Part shown: one piece after another, positions 15,295-26,086 of the stretch
Position numbering within the stretch: position 1 is the first letter of the stretch
How the letters are laid out: every line of letters begins with the position of its first letter
Source: Alphaproteobacteria bacterium
GTDB taxonomy: Bacteria; Pseudomonadota; Alphaproteobacteria; JAEULC01
DNA length: 39,135 nt
Direction: 5' to 3'
Assembly (NCBI GenBank): GCA_020846275.1
Contig: JADLEG010000105.1
Span: 1 to 39,135 of the forward strand
Position numbers and translations under genes: made by a program
The notes under the pieces: generated by a model
Told to the model about the DNA's origin: nothing
The model's database searches: none
What the model saw: the letters and a program-made list of their open reading frames with translations, nothing else

Positions 15295-15557
15295 CGTCAT
15301 GGCCGGGCCGCCGCCAACCGCCGGCCATGCTGTCGGCACTGTGGCCGACGTGGATCGCCGGGACAAGCCCACGGCTGTCCGGTTGACGCCTGTCGCGTGC
15401 GTGCCTCTCTCTTGTCCCCCCTGCCCTTGCGGGAGGGGGGACTCGAACTTCGTGTCCCGGCATCCCATGCCTTCATCCCGCGCCAGCTCGGTGTTCGCTT
15501 CCGTGCCCTCCGGCGCATCCTAAACCGGACAGCCGTGCGACAAGCCCGGGCATGACG
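15295..15557. repeat. 263-bp composite inverted-repeat element
   Basis: The left end CGTCATGGCCGGGC (15295-15308) mirrors GCCCGGGCATGACG at the right end (15544-15557) with one mismatch. Inside, ACGGCTGTCCGGTT (15371-15384) is mirrored perfectly by AACCGGACAGCCGT (15523-15536). A C-tract/G-tract hairpin around CCTGCCCTTGCGGGAGG lies in between. No protein is encoded. It fills most of the 331-bp gap between tag and the DUF1467 gene and resembles a MITE-like or REP-like dispersed unit. Confidence 0.75.
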
Positions 15558-15581
15558 AAAGTGGGGCAACGGCCGGCCCGT

Positions 15582-15815
15582 CTAGTCCCGGAACGATACC
15601 AGGCCGTGGCGGACTCCCTGGTCGATCAAGATCCAGATCACCGCCGAGATCGCCGTGGTGACGATGAACTTCGCGACCAGGCGCGGCTTTTCCGGGGCGC
15701 CGTCGGCATGGCCCGGCTCGACCACCGCGGGGGGACGGTTGCCCCAGGGCAGCACGGCGAAGATCACCACCCACCAGGTGACGACGTAGACCATGATGCC
15801 GGTGTAGATGCCCAT
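15582..15815 (-). CDS. DUF1467 family small membrane protein
   Basis: A 77-residue protein with two membrane helices: IYTGIMVYVVTWWVVIFAVL near the N-terminus, followed by the family-typical PWGNRPP, and KFIVTTAISAVIWILIDQG in the second half. DUF1467 proteins are widespread in alphaproteobacteria, have no known function, and usually lie directly after mce as here. The ATG at 15815 is five bases after the mce stop, so the genes are co-transcribed. The gene ends the long minus-strand nuo-birA-coaX-rnj-mce block. Confidence 0.88.
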   Translation of the reverse strand: MGIYTGIMVYVVTWWVVIFAVLPWGNRPPAVVEPGHADGAPEKPRLVAKFIVTTAISAVIWILIDQGVRHGLVSFRD

Positions 15816-15820
15816 CGCGA

Positions 15821-16225
15821 TCAGGCCTGCTCGATCTCGACCAGCGTGCCGCACATGTCCTTGGGGTGCAGGAACAGCACCGGCTTGCCATGGGCGCCGA
15901 TCTTGGGCTCGCCGTCGCCCAGCACGCGCATGCCGGCGGCCTTCAGCCTGTCGCGGGCGGCCAGGATGTCGTCGACCTCGTAGCAGACATGGTGCATCCC
16001 GCCGGACGGGTTGCGGTCGAGGAAGGCCTGGACCGGCGACTTGTCGCCGAGGGGATGCAGCAGTTCGATCTTGGTGTTCGGCAGTTCGATGAACACGGTG
16101 GTGACGCCGTGCGCGGGCATCGGCACGGGCGCCGACACCCTGGCGCCGAGCGTGTCGCGGTAGAGCGCCGCCGCCCTGGCCAGGTCGGACACCACGATCG
16201 CGACGTGATTGAGCCGGCCGATCAT
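15821..16225 (-). CDS. mce: Methylmalonyl-CoA epimerase
   Basis: A 134-residue enzyme of the VOC (glyoxalase/epimerase) fold that interconverts the two methylmalonyl-CoA epimers in propionyl-CoA degradation. The metal-binding and catalytic residues fit the family: H7 in RLNHVAIVV, E54 in KIELLHPLG, a His in GGMHHVCYEVDD (78/79) and E130 in GTLVEIEQA. The length is normal. It starts ten bases after the rnj stop. The order rnj-mce-DUF1467 is a conserved alphaproteobacterial arrangement. Confidence 0.95.
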   Translation of the reverse strand: MIGRLNHVAIVVSDLARAAALYRDTLGARVSAPVPMPAHGVTTVFIELPNTKIELLHPLGDKSPVQAFLDRNPSGGMHHVCYEVDDILAARDRLKAAGMRVLGDGEPKIGAHGKPVLFLHPKDMCGTLVEIEQA

Positions 16226-16235
16226 CGCGTTTGCC

Positions 16236-17918
16236 TCACACCCTCACCACGTGGACGTCGGTCACGGGCTTGTGGCCGCGCAGCGCCTGCATCGTGCGCC
16301 GGACCGCGCGCCTCGCCGCCTCGGCGACCGCGTCGTCGTCGCCGCGGTCCGACCGGGGCAGCGCTTCGATCGCCGCGCGCACGGCATCGGCGATCTCGTC
16401 CAGCGCCGCCTGCTCGCTTTCCGCGTCGACCAGGCCGCGCGCCGAGATGCGCGGCGGCGCCGCCAGCCGGCCCTTGTCGTCCACGACCACCGTGGCCGTG
16501 GCCGAGCCGTTATACATGAGGCGGTGGCGATCCCGCAAAACCGGGCTGTCGATCGGGCGCAACACCGTGCCGTCGAGCGCCAGCCGGCCGTGCGCGACGG
16601 TGCCCACCACCTCGGCCGGACCGGGCGCCAGGCGGACGATCTGGCCGTTCTGCTGCTCGATCGCCTGCTGGACCTGGCAGTCCCGCGCCAGCGCGGCATG
16701 GGCGGCGATGTGGCGCGCCTCGCCATGCACCGGCACGGCGATGCGCGGCCGCACCCACTGGTACATGCGCGTCAGCTCGTCGCGCGCGGGATGGCCGGAG
16801 ACGTGGACGAAGTGGTCGCGCTCGGTGATCACCTCGATCCCCTTGGCGATCAGCCGGTTCTGGAGCTGGTGGATCGTGCGCTCGTTGCCCGGGATGATGC
16901 GCGAGGAGAAGATCACCGCGTCGCCGCGCTCGAGCACGATGTGCGGATGGGAATCCGCGACGATGCGCGAGAGCGCCGCGCGCTGCTCGCCCTGGCTGCC
17001 GGTGCAGACCAGCAGCACCTTGTCTCGGGGCAAGTAGCCGGCGTCGTGCTCGCTGACGAAGGGCGGCGTGCCGGCGAGGTAGCCGGTGGCGCGCGCGGCG
17101 TCCTGCATGCGCCACAGCGAGCGGCCGATCAGCGCGCAGTGCCGGTCGTGCTTCTCGGCGACGGCCGCCATCGTCTCCAGCCGCGCCACGTTGGACGCGA
17201 AGCTGGCGACGGCGACGCGGTTCTTGAACCGCCCCACCAGCTCGCCCAGGCTTTCGCGCACCTCGCCCTCCGACCCGGAGGTCCCCTCGCGCATCGCGTT
17301 GGTCGAGTCGCAGACCATCGCCAGCACGCCCTCCTCGCCCAGCGCGCGCAGCGCCGTCTCGTCGGTGACGTCGCCCACCAGCGGCGTGTCGTCGAGCTTC
17401 CAGTCGCCGGTGTGCAGCACCGTGCCGGCGCGGGTGCGGATCGCCACCGCGTTCGGCTCGGGGATCGAATGCGTCAGCGTGATCAGCTCGAGGTCGAACG
17501 GCCCGAGCGTGAAGCGCGCGGACAGCGGCACCTCGGTGATCGGCACCTCCGCCCCGCCGTTCTCCTTCAGCTTGCGGCGCAGCACGGCGGCGGCGAAGGG
17601 CGTGGCGTAGACCGGGCAGCGCAGCCGCTCCCACAGGTAGGGCACCGCGCCCAGGTGGTCCTCGTGCGCGTGGGTCAGCACCAGCCCGACCAGCTTGTCG
17701 CGCTCGGCCTCGATGAAGGCGGGGTCGGGCATGATGACGTCGAGCGCGGGCTGGCTGTCGTCGGCAAACGTGATGCCGAGGTCGATCATCAGCCACTTGC
17801 CGGCATGGCCGTAGAGGTTGAGGTTCATGCCGATCTCGCCCGACCCGCCGAGGGCGAGGAAGTAGAGCGCGCCCGCGTCCGCGAGGTCGGCCGGGCCGGC
17901 CGCGGTCGCCGCGGTCAT
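16236..17918 (-). CDS. rnj: Ribonuclease J
   Basis: A 560-residue metallo-beta-lactamase/beta-CASP RNase with 5'-3' exonuclease and endonuclease activity, involved in mRNA decay and rRNA maturation. Near the N-terminus [16 protein letters not shown] is the family start. [15 protein letters not shown] (81-95) holds the zinc-binding HxHxDH motif, and [14 protein letters not shown] and SDSTN-like [11 protein letters not shown] follow. [14 protein letters not shown] [15 protein letters not shown] and the VHGEARH motif close the beta-CASP part. The ATG at 17918 overlaps the coaX stop (ATGA), indicating translational coupling. Longer frames upstream only cross coaX and birA. Confidence 0.95.
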   Translation of the reverse strand: MTAATAAGPADLADAGALYFLALGGSGEIGMNLNLYGHAGKWLMIDLGITFADDSQPALDVIMPDPAFIEAERDKLVGLVLTHAHEDHLGAVPYLWERLRCPVYATPFAAAVLRRKLKENGGAEVPITEVPLSARFTLGPFDLELITLTHSIPEPNAVAIRTRAGTVLHTGDWKLDDTPLVGDVTDETALRALGEEGVLAMVCDSTNAMREGTSGSEGEVRESLGELVGRFKNRVAVASFASNVARLETMAAVAEKHDRHCALIGRSLWRMQDAARATGYLAGTPPFVSEHDAGYLPRDKVLLVCTGSQGEQRAALSRIVADSHPHIVLERGDAVIFSSRIIPGNERTIHQLQNRLIAKGIEVITERDHFVHVSGHPARDELTRMYQWVRPRIAVPVHGEARHIAAHAALARDCQVQQAIEQQNGQIVRLAPGPAEVVGTVAHGRLALDGTVLRPIDSPVLRDRHRLMYNGSATATVVVDDKGRLAAPPRISARGLVDAESEQAALDEIADAVRAAIEALPRSDRGDDDAVAEAARRAVRRTMQALRGHKPVTDVHVVRV

Positions 17919-18685
17919 GGCTTGCGGTTTCGGCGGTAGATGCGCAGCAATCCGCGCACGGTCAGGTCGACGTCGACCGCGTCGAAATGGATCGCGCCCT
18001 CGAACAGGGGCGCAAGCCCGCCGGTCGCGATCACCTTCATCTTCGCGCCGAATTCCTTCTCGATGCGCTGGATCAGCCCCTCGACCAGGCCGATATAGCC
18101 CCAGAAGATGCCGGATTCCATGGCCGACACCGTGCCCTTGCCGATCACGCGCGGGGGCTTGCGCACGGCGATGTGCGGCAGCTTGGCCGCGGCCTCGTAC
18201 AAGGCCTTCAGCGACAGGTTGATGCCGGTGGCGATGATGCCGCCGACGAAGTTGCCCTCGGCGTCGACGATGTCGAAGTTGGTGGCGGTGCCGTAGTCCA
18301 CGACGATCAGCGGCCCGCCATAGGTGGCGTGCGCCTCGACCGTGTTGACCAGGCGGTCGGCGCCGGCCTCCTCGGGCTTGTCGATCAGCACCTTGACGCC
18401 CAGCTCGACGCCCGGCTCGCCGATCACCATCGGCTCGCAGCGGAAATACCGGCGACAGAGCGTCTTCAGGTTGAACATCATCTCTGGCACGACGATGGCG
18501 ATGATCACGGCATCGACGTCGCCGAGCTTGAGGCCGGACAGGGCCATGAGCTGCGACAGCCAGGCCGCGAACTCGTCGGCGGTGCGGCGCGCCTCGGTGC
18601 GGGTGCGCCAGGTGCCGCGCACTTCGTCGCCGTCGAACACGCAGAACGAGGTGTTGGTGTTGTTGGCGTTGATGGCCAGCAGCAT
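17915..18685 (-). CDS. coaX: Type III pantothenate kinase
   Basis: A 256-residue ASKHA-fold kinase that phosphorylates pantothenate in the first step of CoA synthesis. The start [19 protein letters not shown] is the phosphate-binding motif region. [12 protein letters not shown] and [14 protein letters not shown] (with the substrate-site Asp) are further family motifs, and [11 protein letters not shown] follows. Several consensus positions differ from the common form: the usual Asp and Gly of DxGNT are Asn (N6, N8), and TG replaces PG before INLS. The length is normal. The birA stop is 14 bases upstream and rnj overlaps by four bases. Confidence 0.92.
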   Translation of the reverse strand: MLLAINANNTNTSFCVFDGDEVRGTWRTRTEARRTADEFAAWLSQLMALSGLKLGDVDAVIIAIVVPEMMFNLKTLCRRYFRCEPMVIGEPGVELGVKVLIDKPEEAGADRLVNTVEAHATYGGPLIVVDYGTATNFDIVDAEGNFVGGIIATGINLSLKALYEAAAKLPHIAVRKPPRVIGKGTVSAMESGIFWGYIGLVEGLIQRIEKEFGAKMKVIATGGLAPLFEGAIHFDAVDVDLTVRGLLRIYRRNRKP

Positions 18686-18699
18686 CGCCCGCGCGCTCC

Positions 18700-19482
18700 C
18701 TAGCCCGCCCGCGCCGCGCCGACGTCGCCGGCGGCGAAGCGGCGGCTTGTGCCGTCGTCCATGGCGAGGAGCAGCGACCCGTCCGGGGCCAGCCCCTCGA
18801 AGCGCCCGGCGAGCGCGGCATCGCCGCCGCCCTCGCCCGCGGCGAATTCCAGCCGCTCGCCCAGGCGCCAGGCGCGCGCCTCCCACGCCGCGCGGACCGG
18901 CTCGAACCCCTCGTCGAGCCAACGGTCGACCCAGGCGAGGAAGTGGCGCGAGAAGGACTCCAGCACCGCAGCCGCATCGACGTCCGGCCCGGCGCCCTCG
19001 GCCTTGAGCGAGGTCGCGGGAAAGCGCGCCGCGGCCGGCTGGCTCAGCACGTTGACGCCGACGCCCAGCACGACGAAGTCGACGGCCTGGTCAGGCCTGG
19101 CACTCGATTCCAACAGGATCCCCGCCACCTTGCGGTCGTTCAACAGCACGTCGTTCGGCCATTTGTAGCGCATCTCGACCTGCGGCGGCACCAGCGCGCC
19201 GATGGCACCGCCCACCCCCAGCGCCGCGACGAAGGACAATTCGGCCGCGCGCGCGAGCGGCACGTCGGGCCGGAGGACCAGCGAGCAGTAGAGATTGCCC
19301 GGCGGCGACGCCCAGCTGCGCCCCTGGCGCCCGCGACCGGCCGATTGCTCCAGCGCCCAGACCAGCGTGCCGTCCTCGGCCCCCTCGCCGGCGAGGCGGC
19401 GCGCCTCATCGTTGGTGCTGCCGACGCGGTCCAGCGCGACGAGGCGATAGGCGGGCGGCAGGACGGGCGCGCGCCCGGTCAT
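18700..19482 (-). CDS. birA: Biotin--[acetyl-CoA-carboxylase] ligase
   Basis: A 260-residue biotin protein ligase that activates biotin as biotinyl-AMP and transfers it to the carboxyl carrier protein. [11 protein letters not shown] (about 21-31), the biotinyl-AMP loop GRGRQGR (49-55), YKWPNDVLL (106-114) and KVAGILLE (about 118-125) are diagnostic. No N-terminal winged helix is present, so it is a ligase only and not the biotin-operon repressor. The ATG at 19482 is the last of four ATGs spaced exactly 14 bp in a tandem repeat that fills the space after nuoN. The other ATGs lie in different frames. Confidence 0.94.
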   Translation of the reverse strand: MTGRAPVLPPAYRLVALDRVGSTNDEARRLAGEGAEDGTLVWALEQSAGRGRQGRSWASPPGNLYCSLVLRPDVPLARAAELSFVAALGVGGAIGALVPPQVEMRYKWPNDVLLNDRKVAGILLESSARPDQAVDFVVLGVGVNVLSQPAAARFPATSLKAEGAGPDVDAAAVLESFSRHFLAWVDRWLDEGFEPVRAAWEARAWRLGERLEFAAGEGGGDAALAGRFEGLAPDGSLLLAMDDGTSRRFAAGDVGAARAG

Positions 19483-19524
19483 ACGCGCCCAGTCATGCGC
19501 GCCCAGTCATGCGCGCCCAGTCAT
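19469..19524 (-). repeat. Four tandem 14-bp units each starting with ATG at the birA start
   Basis: On the minus strand ATGACTGGGCGCGC occurs at 19524-19511 and 19510-19497, ATGACTGGGCGCGT at 19496-19483 and ATGACCGGGCGCGC at 19482-19469. Only the last ATG is in frame with birA, since 14 is not a multiple of three. Confidence 0.95.
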
Positions 19525-19528
19525 GCGC

Positions 19529-20974
19529 TCAACCGATCTGCAGCGCCTTGGCGGCGGCCTGGGCGGCGGCGAAGATCGGCCAGCACGCGATGAAGAAGAA
19601 CAGCGTCACGACGGCGCTGAGGCCCATCACCGCCGCGACCTCGGGCGAGGGCCGGTCGAACGGCTTGGCCGGCTCGTCGAACAGCATGACCTTGATGACG
19701 CGGATGTAGTAGTAGGCGCCCACCACGCTGGCCAGCATGCCGATCACCGCCAATGGGATCAGCCCGGCGTCGATCGCGGCCAGGAACACGAAGACCTTGC
19801 CCCAGAACCCCGCGAGCGGCGGCAATCCCACCATCGAGAACAGGAAGATCACCATCGCGTACGCGACCTTGGGCTGGGTGCGCGCGAGCCCCGCCAGGTC
19901 GGAAATCTCCTCGACCATCTTGCCGTCGCGTTTCATCGCCAGGATGCAGGCGAAGGCGCCGAGGTTCATCGGCAGGTAGGTGGCCATGTAGATCAGCACG
20001 CCGCTGATGCCCATCTGCGTGCCGGCGGCCAGGCCCACCAGCGCGTAGCCGACATGGCCGATCGAGCTGTAGGCCATCAGTCGCTTGATGTTGGTCTGGC
20101 TGATCGCGGCGAAGGCGCCCAGCAGCATCGAGGCGATCGACACGAACTGGACGATCTGCTGCCACTGCGCCAGCAGCGGCCCGAACGGCCCGGTCATGGC
20201 GCGGGTGAACAGCGCGATCGCGGCGATCTTCGGGGCCACCGCGAAGAAGGCGGTCACCGGCGTGGGCGCGCCCTCGTACACGTCGGGCGTCCACATGTGG
20301 AAGGGCACCGCCGAGACCTTGAAGGAAAGCCCGGCCAGCACGAAGACGATGCCGACGATCAACCCGACCGACGGCGACGCGCCGCCGGCGAACGACTTGG
20401 CCAGCAGGTCGAAATTGGTCGTGCCGGCGAAACCGTAGACCAGCGAGGCGCCGTACAGCAGCATGCCCGAGGACAGGGCGCCGAGGACGAAGTACTTGAG
20501 CCCCGCCTCGGTCGAGCGCACCTCGTCGCGCTTGAAGGCGGCGACGACGTAGAGCGACAGGCTCTGCAATTCGAGGCCGATATAGAGCGAGATGAGGTCG
20601 TTGGCCGACACCATCATCAGCATGCCGAGGGTGGCGAACAGGATCAGCACCGGGTACTCGAACCGCGCCATGCCCTCGCGCTTGAGGTAGTCGAGCGACA
20701 TGACCAGGGTGAGCGCCGAGCCGATCAGCACCAGCACCTTCATGAACATCGCGAAATAGTCGGCGACGAACTGGCCGTGGAAGGTGACCTGGCGCATCGG
20801 GGTGACGACGACCAGGGCGAGGAACGCCAGCAGCAGCCCCGCCATGCCGAGCCAGACGCAGGTCCGCGTGGCGTCGTTGCGGCGGAAGGCGCCGACCATC
20901 ATCAAGGCCATGGCCGAGACCGCCAGGATGATCTCGGGCAAGGCCAGGCTGGCCTTGGGCAGGATCGGGATCAT
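19529..20974 (-). CDS. nuoN: NADH-quinone oxidoreductase subunit N
   Basis: A 481-residue antiporter-like membrane subunit of complex I with about fourteen hydrophobic segments. It contributes one proton channel. Family segments include [15 protein letters not shown] (conserved Glu on helix 5), [21 protein letters not shown] and [19 protein letters not shown]. The start [15 protein letters not shown] overlaps the nuoM stop by four bases (ATGA). It is the last gene of nuoA-N; birA follows after the 14-bp repeats. Confidence 0.97.
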   Translation of the reverse strand: MIPILPKASLALPEIILAVSAMALMMVGAFRRNDATRTCVWLGMAGLLLAFLALVVVTPMRQVTFHGQFVADYFAMFMKVLVLIGSALTLVMSLDYLKREGMARFEYPVLILFATLGMLMMVSANDLISLYIGLELQSLSLYVVAAFKRDEVRSTEAGLKYFVLGALSSGMLLYGASLVYGFAGTTNFDLLAKSFAGGASPSVGLIVGIVFVLAGLSFKVSAVPFHMWTPDVYEGAPTPVTAFFAVAPKIAAIALFTRAMTGPFGPLLAQWQQIVQFVSIASMLLGAFAAISQTNIKRLMAYSSIGHVGYALVGLAAGTQMGISGVLIYMATYLPMNLGAFACILAMKRDGKMVEEISDLAGLARTQPKVAYAMVIFLFSMVGLPPLAGFWGKVFVFLAAIDAGLIPLAVIGMLASVVGAYYYIRVIKVMLFDEPAKPFDRPSPEVAAVMGLSAVVTLFFFIACWPIFAAAQAAAKALQIG

Positions 20975-22506
20975 GGCCGGGCCTCCGTCGCGCCCGCCGC
21001 CGGCATCATCTCGACGATCGCGGCGGTGCGCTGGGTGTTGAACTTGCGGATCAGCTCGGCCACCGCCGGTTCGGTCGGCTTCAGGAAACTGTTGGGGAAC
21101 ACGCCCATCCAGAACACCAGCAGGATCAGCGGCGCGAACACGGCGATCTCGCGCATGTTCATGTCGAGGATCGACTTCAGGTCGGCGCGCACGAGCGTGC
21201 CGAAGATGACGCGGCGGTAGAGCACCAGCATGTAGGCGGCGCCCAATATCACGCCGGTCGCGGCCAGGAAGCAGACCCAGGTGTTGGCCTGGAACGAGCC
21301 GACCAGCACCAGGAACTCGCCGACGAAGCCCGAGGTGCCGGGCAGGCCGACCGACGCCAGCATGAAGACCATGAACACCAGCGCGTATTTCGGCATGCGC
21401 TCGACCAGCCCGCCGTAGCGCGCGATCTCGCGGGTGTGCATGCGGTCGTAGACCACGCCGACGACGAGGAACAGCGCGGCCGACACCACACCGTGGCTGA
21501 GCATCTGGAAGATGGCACCCTGGATGCCCTGCATCGTGAGAGTGAAGGTGCCGAGCGTCACGAAGCCCATATGCGCCACGGAAGAATAGGCGATCAGCTT
21601 CTTCATGTCCTCCTGGGCCAGCGCCACCAGCGAGGTGTAGATGATCGCGACGATGCTGAGCGTGTAGACCAGCGGCGTGAAGTAGATCGTGGCGTCGGGA
21701 AACATCGGCAGCGAGAACCTGAGGAACCCGTACCCGCCCATCTTCAAGAGCACGCCGGCGAGGATCACCGAGCCCGCCGTGGGCGCTTCCACGTGGGCGT
21801 CGGGCAGCCAGGTATGGACCGGCCACATCGGCACCTTGACCGCGAAGGAGGCGAAGAAGGCAAGCCACAGCCAGGTCTGCATGCCCTTCGAGAAGCCGTG
21901 CGCCATGGCGGCCGGGATGTCGGCGTTGCCGACCTCGCGGTAGATCGCGAGGATCGCCAGCAGCATCAGGACCGAGCCGAGCAGCGTGTAGAGGAAGAAC
22001 TTGAAGGCGGAATAGACGCGCCGCGGCCCGCCCCACACCCCGATGATCAGGAACATCGGGATCAGCACGCTCTCGAAGAAGATGTAGAACAGCACGAGGT
22101 CCAGCGCGCAGAACGTGCCGACCATCAGGGTTTCGAGCACCAGGAAGGCGACCATGTACTCGCGCACCCGCGCGTGCACCGCTTCCCAGCTCGCCAGGAT
22201 GCACAGCGGGGTCAGCAGGGTCGACAGCAGCACGAAGAACACCGAGATGCCGTCGACGCCCATGTAGTAGTTGATGTTGAAGCCCTGCAGCCAGTTCACC
22301 TTCTCGACGAACTGGAACTTGGCGCTCGACGGATCGAACCCGGCCCAGATGAACAGCGACAGCAGGAAGGTGGCGAGCGAGGTCCACAGCGCCGCCCAGC
22401 GCGACACGCGCGCCACCGTCGCGTCGTCCCCGCGCTGCAGCAGGATGAACACCACCCCCGCCAGCGGCAGGAAGGTGGTGACCGTCAGGATCGGGAAACC
22501 GCCCAT
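20971..22506 (-). CDS. nuoM: NADH-quinone oxidoreductase subunit M
   Basis: A 511-residue antiporter-like membrane subunit of complex I. The conserved helix-5 Glu is in [17 protein letters not shown], the proton-channel segment is [20 protein letters not shown], and [18 protein letters not shown] follows. The N-terminus [19 protein letters not shown] and the length are normal. A G-rich ribosome-binding site (GGGGGAG) precedes the ATG at 22506, and the nuoL stop is 15 bases upstream. The nuoN start overlaps its stop. Confidence 0.97.
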   Translation of the reverse strand: MGGFPILTVTTFLPLAGVVFILLQRGDDATVARVSRWAALWTSLATFLLSLFIWAGFDPSSAKFQFVEKVNWLQGFNINYYMGVDGISVFFVLLSTLLTPLCILASWEAVHARVREYMVAFLVLETLMVGTFCALDLVLFYIFFESVLIPMFLIIGVWGGPRRVYSAFKFFLYTLLGSVLMLLAILAIYREVGNADIPAAMAHGFSKGMQTWLWLAFFASFAVKVPMWPVHTWLPDAHVEAPTAGSVILAGVLLKMGGYGFLRFSLPMFPDATIYFTPLVYTLSIVAIIYTSLVALAQEDMKKLIAYSSVAHMGFVTLGTFTLTMQGIQGAIFQMLSHGVVSAALFLVVGVVYDRMHTREIARYGGLVERMPKYALVFMVFMLASVGLPGTSGFVGEFLVLVGSFQANTWVCFLAATGVILGAAYMLVLYRRVIFGTLVRADLKSILDMNMREIAVFAPLILLVFWMGVFPNSFLKPTEPAVAELIRKFNTQRTAAIVEMMPAAGATEARP

Positions 22507-22521
22507 GCCCCCGCTCCCCCT

Positions 22522-24456
22522 TTACAGACCCGACCGGGTGAGCAGGTACCACGACACCAGCAGCACGACGCCGATCAGCATCGCGAAGGCGTAGTGGTAG
22601 ACGTAGCCGGTCTGCAGCAGGCTGGCGCGGCGGGCCAGGCCTTGCGTGCGCGCGGCGATGCCGTCCGGGCCCAGCCCGTCGATGATCGCCCCGTCGCCGC
22701 CCTTCCACAGCACGCGGCCGAGCCGCAGCGCCGGCTCGACCAGCACGTTCCAGTACAGCTCGTCGAAATACCACTTGTTGTAGAGGAACAGGTAGAGGCC
22801 GTGGAAGCGCCTGGCCACGATGCCCGGCAGGTCGGGGCGGTAGGCGTAGAACACGTAGGCCAGCGCGATGCCCGATACCGCCATCACCAGCGGCAGCAGC
22901 TTGACCCAGGTGGCGACGTGGTGCGCGGATTCGAGCGAGTCGTGCTGCGGCAGCACCAGGATCGCCTTCTGCCAGAAATCCACCCTGCCCTCGCCGACGA
23001 AGGCGTTGTATCCGACATAGCCCGCGAACAGCGCGCCGGCGGCCAGGCAGAACAGCGGCACCAGCATCACCCACGGCGATTCGTGCACATGCTCCATCGT
23101 GTGATGGTCGGCGCGCGGCTCGCCGTGGAAGGTCATGATCAGCAGGCGCCAGGAGTAGAAGGCGGTCAGGAAGGCGGCGAAGGCGCCCAGCGCATAGGCG
23201 AACAGGCCGACGCCGCTATGGGCGCCGAACGCGGCCTCGAGGATCGTGTCCTTGGAATAGAAGCCGGCGAAGAACGGGATGCCGGCCAGGGCCAGCGAGC
23301 CGATCCACATCACCGCGTAGGTGTAGGGGATCTTGCGCCAGATGCCGCCCATCTTGCGCATGTCCTGCTCGTCCGACATGGCGTGGATCACCGAGCCCGA
23401 GCCCAGGAACAGCAGCGCCTTGAAGAAGGCGTGGGTGTAGAGGTGGAACATCGCCGCGCCATAGGCCGACACGCCGGCGGCGAAGAACATGTAGCCGAGC
23501 TGGCTGCAGGTGGAATAGGCGATCACCCGCTTGATGTCGTTCTGGCACAGGCCGACCGTGGCCGCGAAGAACGCCGTGGCCGCCCCCACCACGCACACCA
23601 CGTTGAGCGCGAGGGGCGCGTATTCGAACATCGGCGACAGGCGGCAGACCATGAACACGCCGGCCGTCACCATCGTCGCGGCATGGATCAGCGCTGAAAC
23701 CGGCGTCGGGCCTTCCATCGCGTCGGGCAGCCATGTGTGCAGCCCCAGCTGCGCCGACTTGCCCATAGCGCCGACGAACAGCAGCAGGCACAGCACCGTC
23801 ATGGCGTGGAAGTCCCAGGCCAGGAAGTGCAGCCGGGCCTCGGCCTTGCCCGGCACGGCCTGGAACACGTCGGCGAAGCTGACCGACTGGAACAACAGGA
23901 ACGTGCCGAAGATGCCCAGCGCGAAGCCGAAATCGCCGACGCGGTTGACCAGGAACGCCTTGATCGCCGCGTCGTTGGCCGAGGGCTTGTGGTACCAGAA
24001 CCCGATGAGGAGATACGAGCACAGGCCCACGCCTTCCCAGCCGAAGAACATCTGCACGAAATTGTCGGCCGTCACCAGCATCAGCATGGCGAAGGTGAAC
24101 AGGCTGAGATAGGCCATGAAGCGCGGGATGTGCGGGTCGTGGCTCATGTAGCCGATCGAATAGACATGGACCAGCGCCGACACGACCGAGACGACGAAGA
24201 TCATCACGGCGCTCAGCGCGTCGAGCTTGAGCGCCCAGGACAGCTCCAGGTCGCCGGACGCGATCCAGGTGACGAGCTGCACGTCGCGCGCATGGCCCAG
24301 CAGGGCCACGTCGTAGAGGATGAAAGGCGAGATCAGGGCCGACAGGATCAGCGCGCCGCAGGTCACGTATTGCGCGCCGCGGTCGCCGATCAGACGCCCG
24401 AACAGCCCGGCGACGAAGGCCGCGATCAGCGGCAGGAAGATGCAGAGAACGAACAT
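22522..24456 (-). CDS. nuoL: NADH-quinone oxidoreductase subunit L
   Basis: A 644-residue membrane subunit, the most distal antiporter-like part of complex I, which carries the long lateral helix near its C-terminus. Diagnostic stretches are the N-terminal [58 protein letters not shown] and [19 protein letters not shown]. The C-terminal region [17 protein letters not shown] starts the lateral element, and the last helix is [19 protein letters not shown]. The nuoK stop is nine bases upstream. Confidence 0.97.
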   Translation of the reverse strand: MFVLCIFLPLIAAFVAGLFGRLIGDRGAQYVTCGALILSALISPFILYDVALLGHARDVQLVTWIASGDLELSWALKLDALSAVMIFVVSVVSALVHVYSIGYMSHDPHIPRFMAYLSLFTFAMLMLVTADNFVQMFFGWEGVGLCSYLLIGFWYHKPSANDAAIKAFLVNRVGDFGFALGIFGTFLLFQSVSFADVFQAVPGKAEARLHFLAWDFHAMTVLCLLLFVGAMGKSAQLGLHTWLPDAMEGPTPVSALIHAATMVTAGVFMVCRLSPMFEYAPLALNVVCVVGAATAFFAATVGLCQNDIKRVIAYSTCSQLGYMFFAAGVSAYGAAMFHLYTHAFFKALLFLGSGSVIHAMSDEQDMRKMGGIWRKIPYTYAVMWIGSLALAGIPFFAGFYSKDTILEAAFGAHSGVGLFAYALGAFAAFLTAFYSWRLLIMTFHGEPRADHHTMEHVHESPWVMLVPLFCLAAGALFAGYVGYNAFVGEGRVDFWQKAILVLPQHDSLESAHHVATWVKLLPLVMAVSGIALAYVFYAYRPDLPGIVARRFHGLYLFLYNKWYFDELYWNVLVEPALRLGRVLWKGGDGAIIDGLGPDGIAARTQGLARRASLLQTGYVYHYAFAMLIGVVLLVSWYLLTRSGL

Positions 24457-24465
24457 CGCCGCCGC

Positions 24466-24774
24466 CTAGCCCTTCATCAGGTTGATGTCGTCGACCTCGA
24501 TCGTCCCGCGGTTGCGGAAATAGACGACCAGGATGGCAAGCCCGATGGCCGCCTCGGCCGCCGCGACGGTCAGCACGAACATCGCGAAAACCTGGCCGAC
24601 CAGGTCGCCCAGGAACGACGAGAACGCCACCAGGTTGATGTTGACCGCGAGCAGCATCAGCTCGACCGACATCAGGATGATGATGACGTTCTTGCGATTG
24701 AGGAAGATGCCGAAGATCCCCGTGGTGAACAGGATCGCCGCGACGGTCAGGTAGTGGCCGAGCCCGATGGTCAT
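24466..24774 (-). CDS. nuoK: NADH-quinone oxidoreductase subunit K
   Basis: A 102-residue three-helix membrane subunit of complex I. The start is taken at [18 protein letters not shown], the typical N-terminus. The helix-2 segment [20 protein letters not shown] carries the conserved buried Glu used in proton translocation, and the third helix is [19 protein letters not shown] with a second conserved Glu. A twelve-codon upstream extension runs into nuoJ and is rejected. It starts four bases after nuoJ. Confidence 0.96.
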   Translation of the reverse strand: MTIGLGHYLTVAAILFTTGIFGIFLNRKNVIIILMSVELMLLAVNINLVAFSSFLGDLVGQVFAMFVLTVAAAEAAIGLAILVVYFRNRGTIEVDDINLMKG

Positions 24775-24778
24775 GGCC

Positions 24779-25411
24779 TCACTCCCCTGCCCCGCCCACG
24801 TTTGCGCCACTGGCCGGCATCTTGCGGATCTCGATGACCTCCTCGCGCCGGCGCGCGATCTGCACGCCCACGCGCTGGCGCCGCACGCCCGCGCGCTCGC
24901 GCAGGGTCAGCACGATCGCGCCGACCATCGCCACCAGCAGGATCAGGCCCGAGGCCTGGAACAGCAGGATGTGGTCGGTGTAGATCACCTTGCCCAGCGC
25001 CGCCGCATTGCTGAGCTCGTCCGGCGCCTTGATCGGCGAATCGGCGATCGTCTTGGCCTTGGGCGCGAAGCTCCAGCTTCCGACCACCAGCAGAAGCTCG
25101 GCTAGCAGCACGAGCCCGATCGCGGCGCCCACGGGCAGGTAGCGCATGAAGCCCTCGCGCAGCGCCACGAAATTGATATCGAGCATCATGACGACGAACA
25201 GGAACAGCACGGCGACCGCGCCGACATAGACGATCACCAGCGTCATCGCCAGGAACTCGGCGCCCAGCAGCACGAACAGGCCCGCCGCGTTGAAGAAGGC
25301 CAGGATGAGGAACAGCACGGAATGCACGGGGTTGCGCGAAGCGACGACCATCACGCCCGAGGCCACCGCAATGGCGGCAAAGACATAGAATGCCAGCGCC
25401 TGGATGATCAT
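24779..25411 (-). CDS. nuoJ: NADH-quinone oxidoreductase subunit J
   Basis: A 210-residue membrane subunit of complex I with five helices. The typical start is followed by [20 protein letters not shown] and [40 protein letters not shown] is the third helix, which contains the pi-bulge region central to the coupling mechanism. The C-terminal tail after [17 protein letters not shown] is basic and then variable. The gene is separated from nuoI by about 170 bases of palindromic repeats, the second-largest gap within nuoA-N being that between nuoF and nuoG. Confidence 0.96.
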   Translation of the reverse strand: MIIQALAFYVFAAIAVASGVMVVASRNPVHSVLFLILAFFNAAGLFVLLGAEFLAMTLVIVYVGAVAVLFLFVVMMLDINFVALREGFMRYLPVGAAIGLVLLAELLLVVGSWSFAPKAKTIADSPIKAPDELSNAAALGKVIYTDHILLFQASGLILLVAMVGAIVLTLRERAGVRRQRVGVQIARRREEVIEIRKMPASGANVGGAGE

Positions 25412-25433
25412 GCGCCTGCCTCCGCGGCCGGGG

Positions 25434-25560
25434 CCTCATCCTTCGACAAGCTCAGGATGAGGCCGAAGCAGTCCCCTCCCCCTAGCCCCCTCCCGCAAGG
25501 GGAGGGGGGACAAAAAAACGAGTCCCCTCCCCCCTTGCGGGGGAGGGTTAGGGTGGGGGG
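25434..25560. repeat. Palindromic repeats between nuoI and nuoJ
   Basis: Three units are adjacent. The first is a palindrome at 25434-25462 with CTCATCCT and AGGATGAG arms around TCGACAAGCTC. The second is CCCCCTCCC (25486-25494) paired with GGGAGGGGG (25500-25508). The third is CCCTCCCCC (25525-25533) paired with GGGGGAGGG (25539-25547). These are dispersed REP-like units and encode no protein. Being inside the operon, they could affect mRNA processing or expression of nuoJ-N. Confidence 0.85.
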
Positions 25561-25583
25561 TATCTTGCGTGCCACGAAGCTGC

Positions 25584-26072
25584 TCACCGGTACGGCGCGT
25601 CGGCCGAGAGGTTGGCGGCGATCTCGGCTTCCCAGCGGTCGCCGTTCGCGAGCAGCTTGTCCTTGTTGTAGAACAGCTCCTCGCGCGTCTCGGTGGCGAA
25701 CTCGAAGTTCGGCCCCTCGACGATCGCGTCCACCGGGCACGCTTCCTGGCAGAAGCCGCAGTAGATGCACTTCGTCATGTCGATGTCGTAGCGCGTGGTG
25801 CGCCGGCTGCCGTCGTCGCGCGGCTCGGCCTCGATGGTGATGGCCTGGGCCGGGCAGATCGCCTCGCACAATTTGCACGCGATGCAGCGCTCCTCGCCGT
25901 TGGGATAGCGGCGCAGCGCGTGCTCGCCGCGGAAGCGCGGGCTCAAGGGCCCCTTCTCGAACGGGTAGTTGATCGTCACGCGCGGCTTGAACATGTAGCT
26001 GAAGGTCAGCCCCAGCCCCTTGGCGAGTTCCGCCAGGAGGAAGCTGCGCGCGGCGCGATCGAGCAATGCCAT
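25584..26072 (-). CDS. nuoI: NADH-quinone oxidoreductase subunit I
   Basis: A 162-residue 8Fe-8S ferredoxin-type subunit that carries clusters N6a and N6b in the peripheral arm of complex I. The first cluster motif is [12 protein letters not shown] (C63, C66, C69, C73) and the second [12 protein letters not shown] (C102, C105, C108, C112), with the last Cys of each set exchanged between clusters as is usual. [20 protein letters not shown] before the first motif is the family signature. The ATG at 26072 is 14 bases after the nuoH stop, and the length is typical for alphaproteobacteria. Confidence 0.97.
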   Translation of the reverse strand: MALLDRAARSFLLAELAKGLGLTFSYMFKPRVTINYPFEKGPLSPRFRGEHALRRYPNGEERCIACKLCEAICPAQAITIEAEPRDDGSRRTTRYDIDMTKCIYCGFCQEACPVDAIVEGPNFEFATETREELFYNKDKLLANGDRWEAEIAANLSADAPYR

Positions 26073-26086
26073 CGGCTTTCCTCCCT

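Noticed and set aside
16209..17939. 576-codon plus-strand open frame
   Set aside because: It lies antisense to rnj, is rich in His/Arg/Ala without domain motifs, and the opposite strand encodes a clear RNase J.
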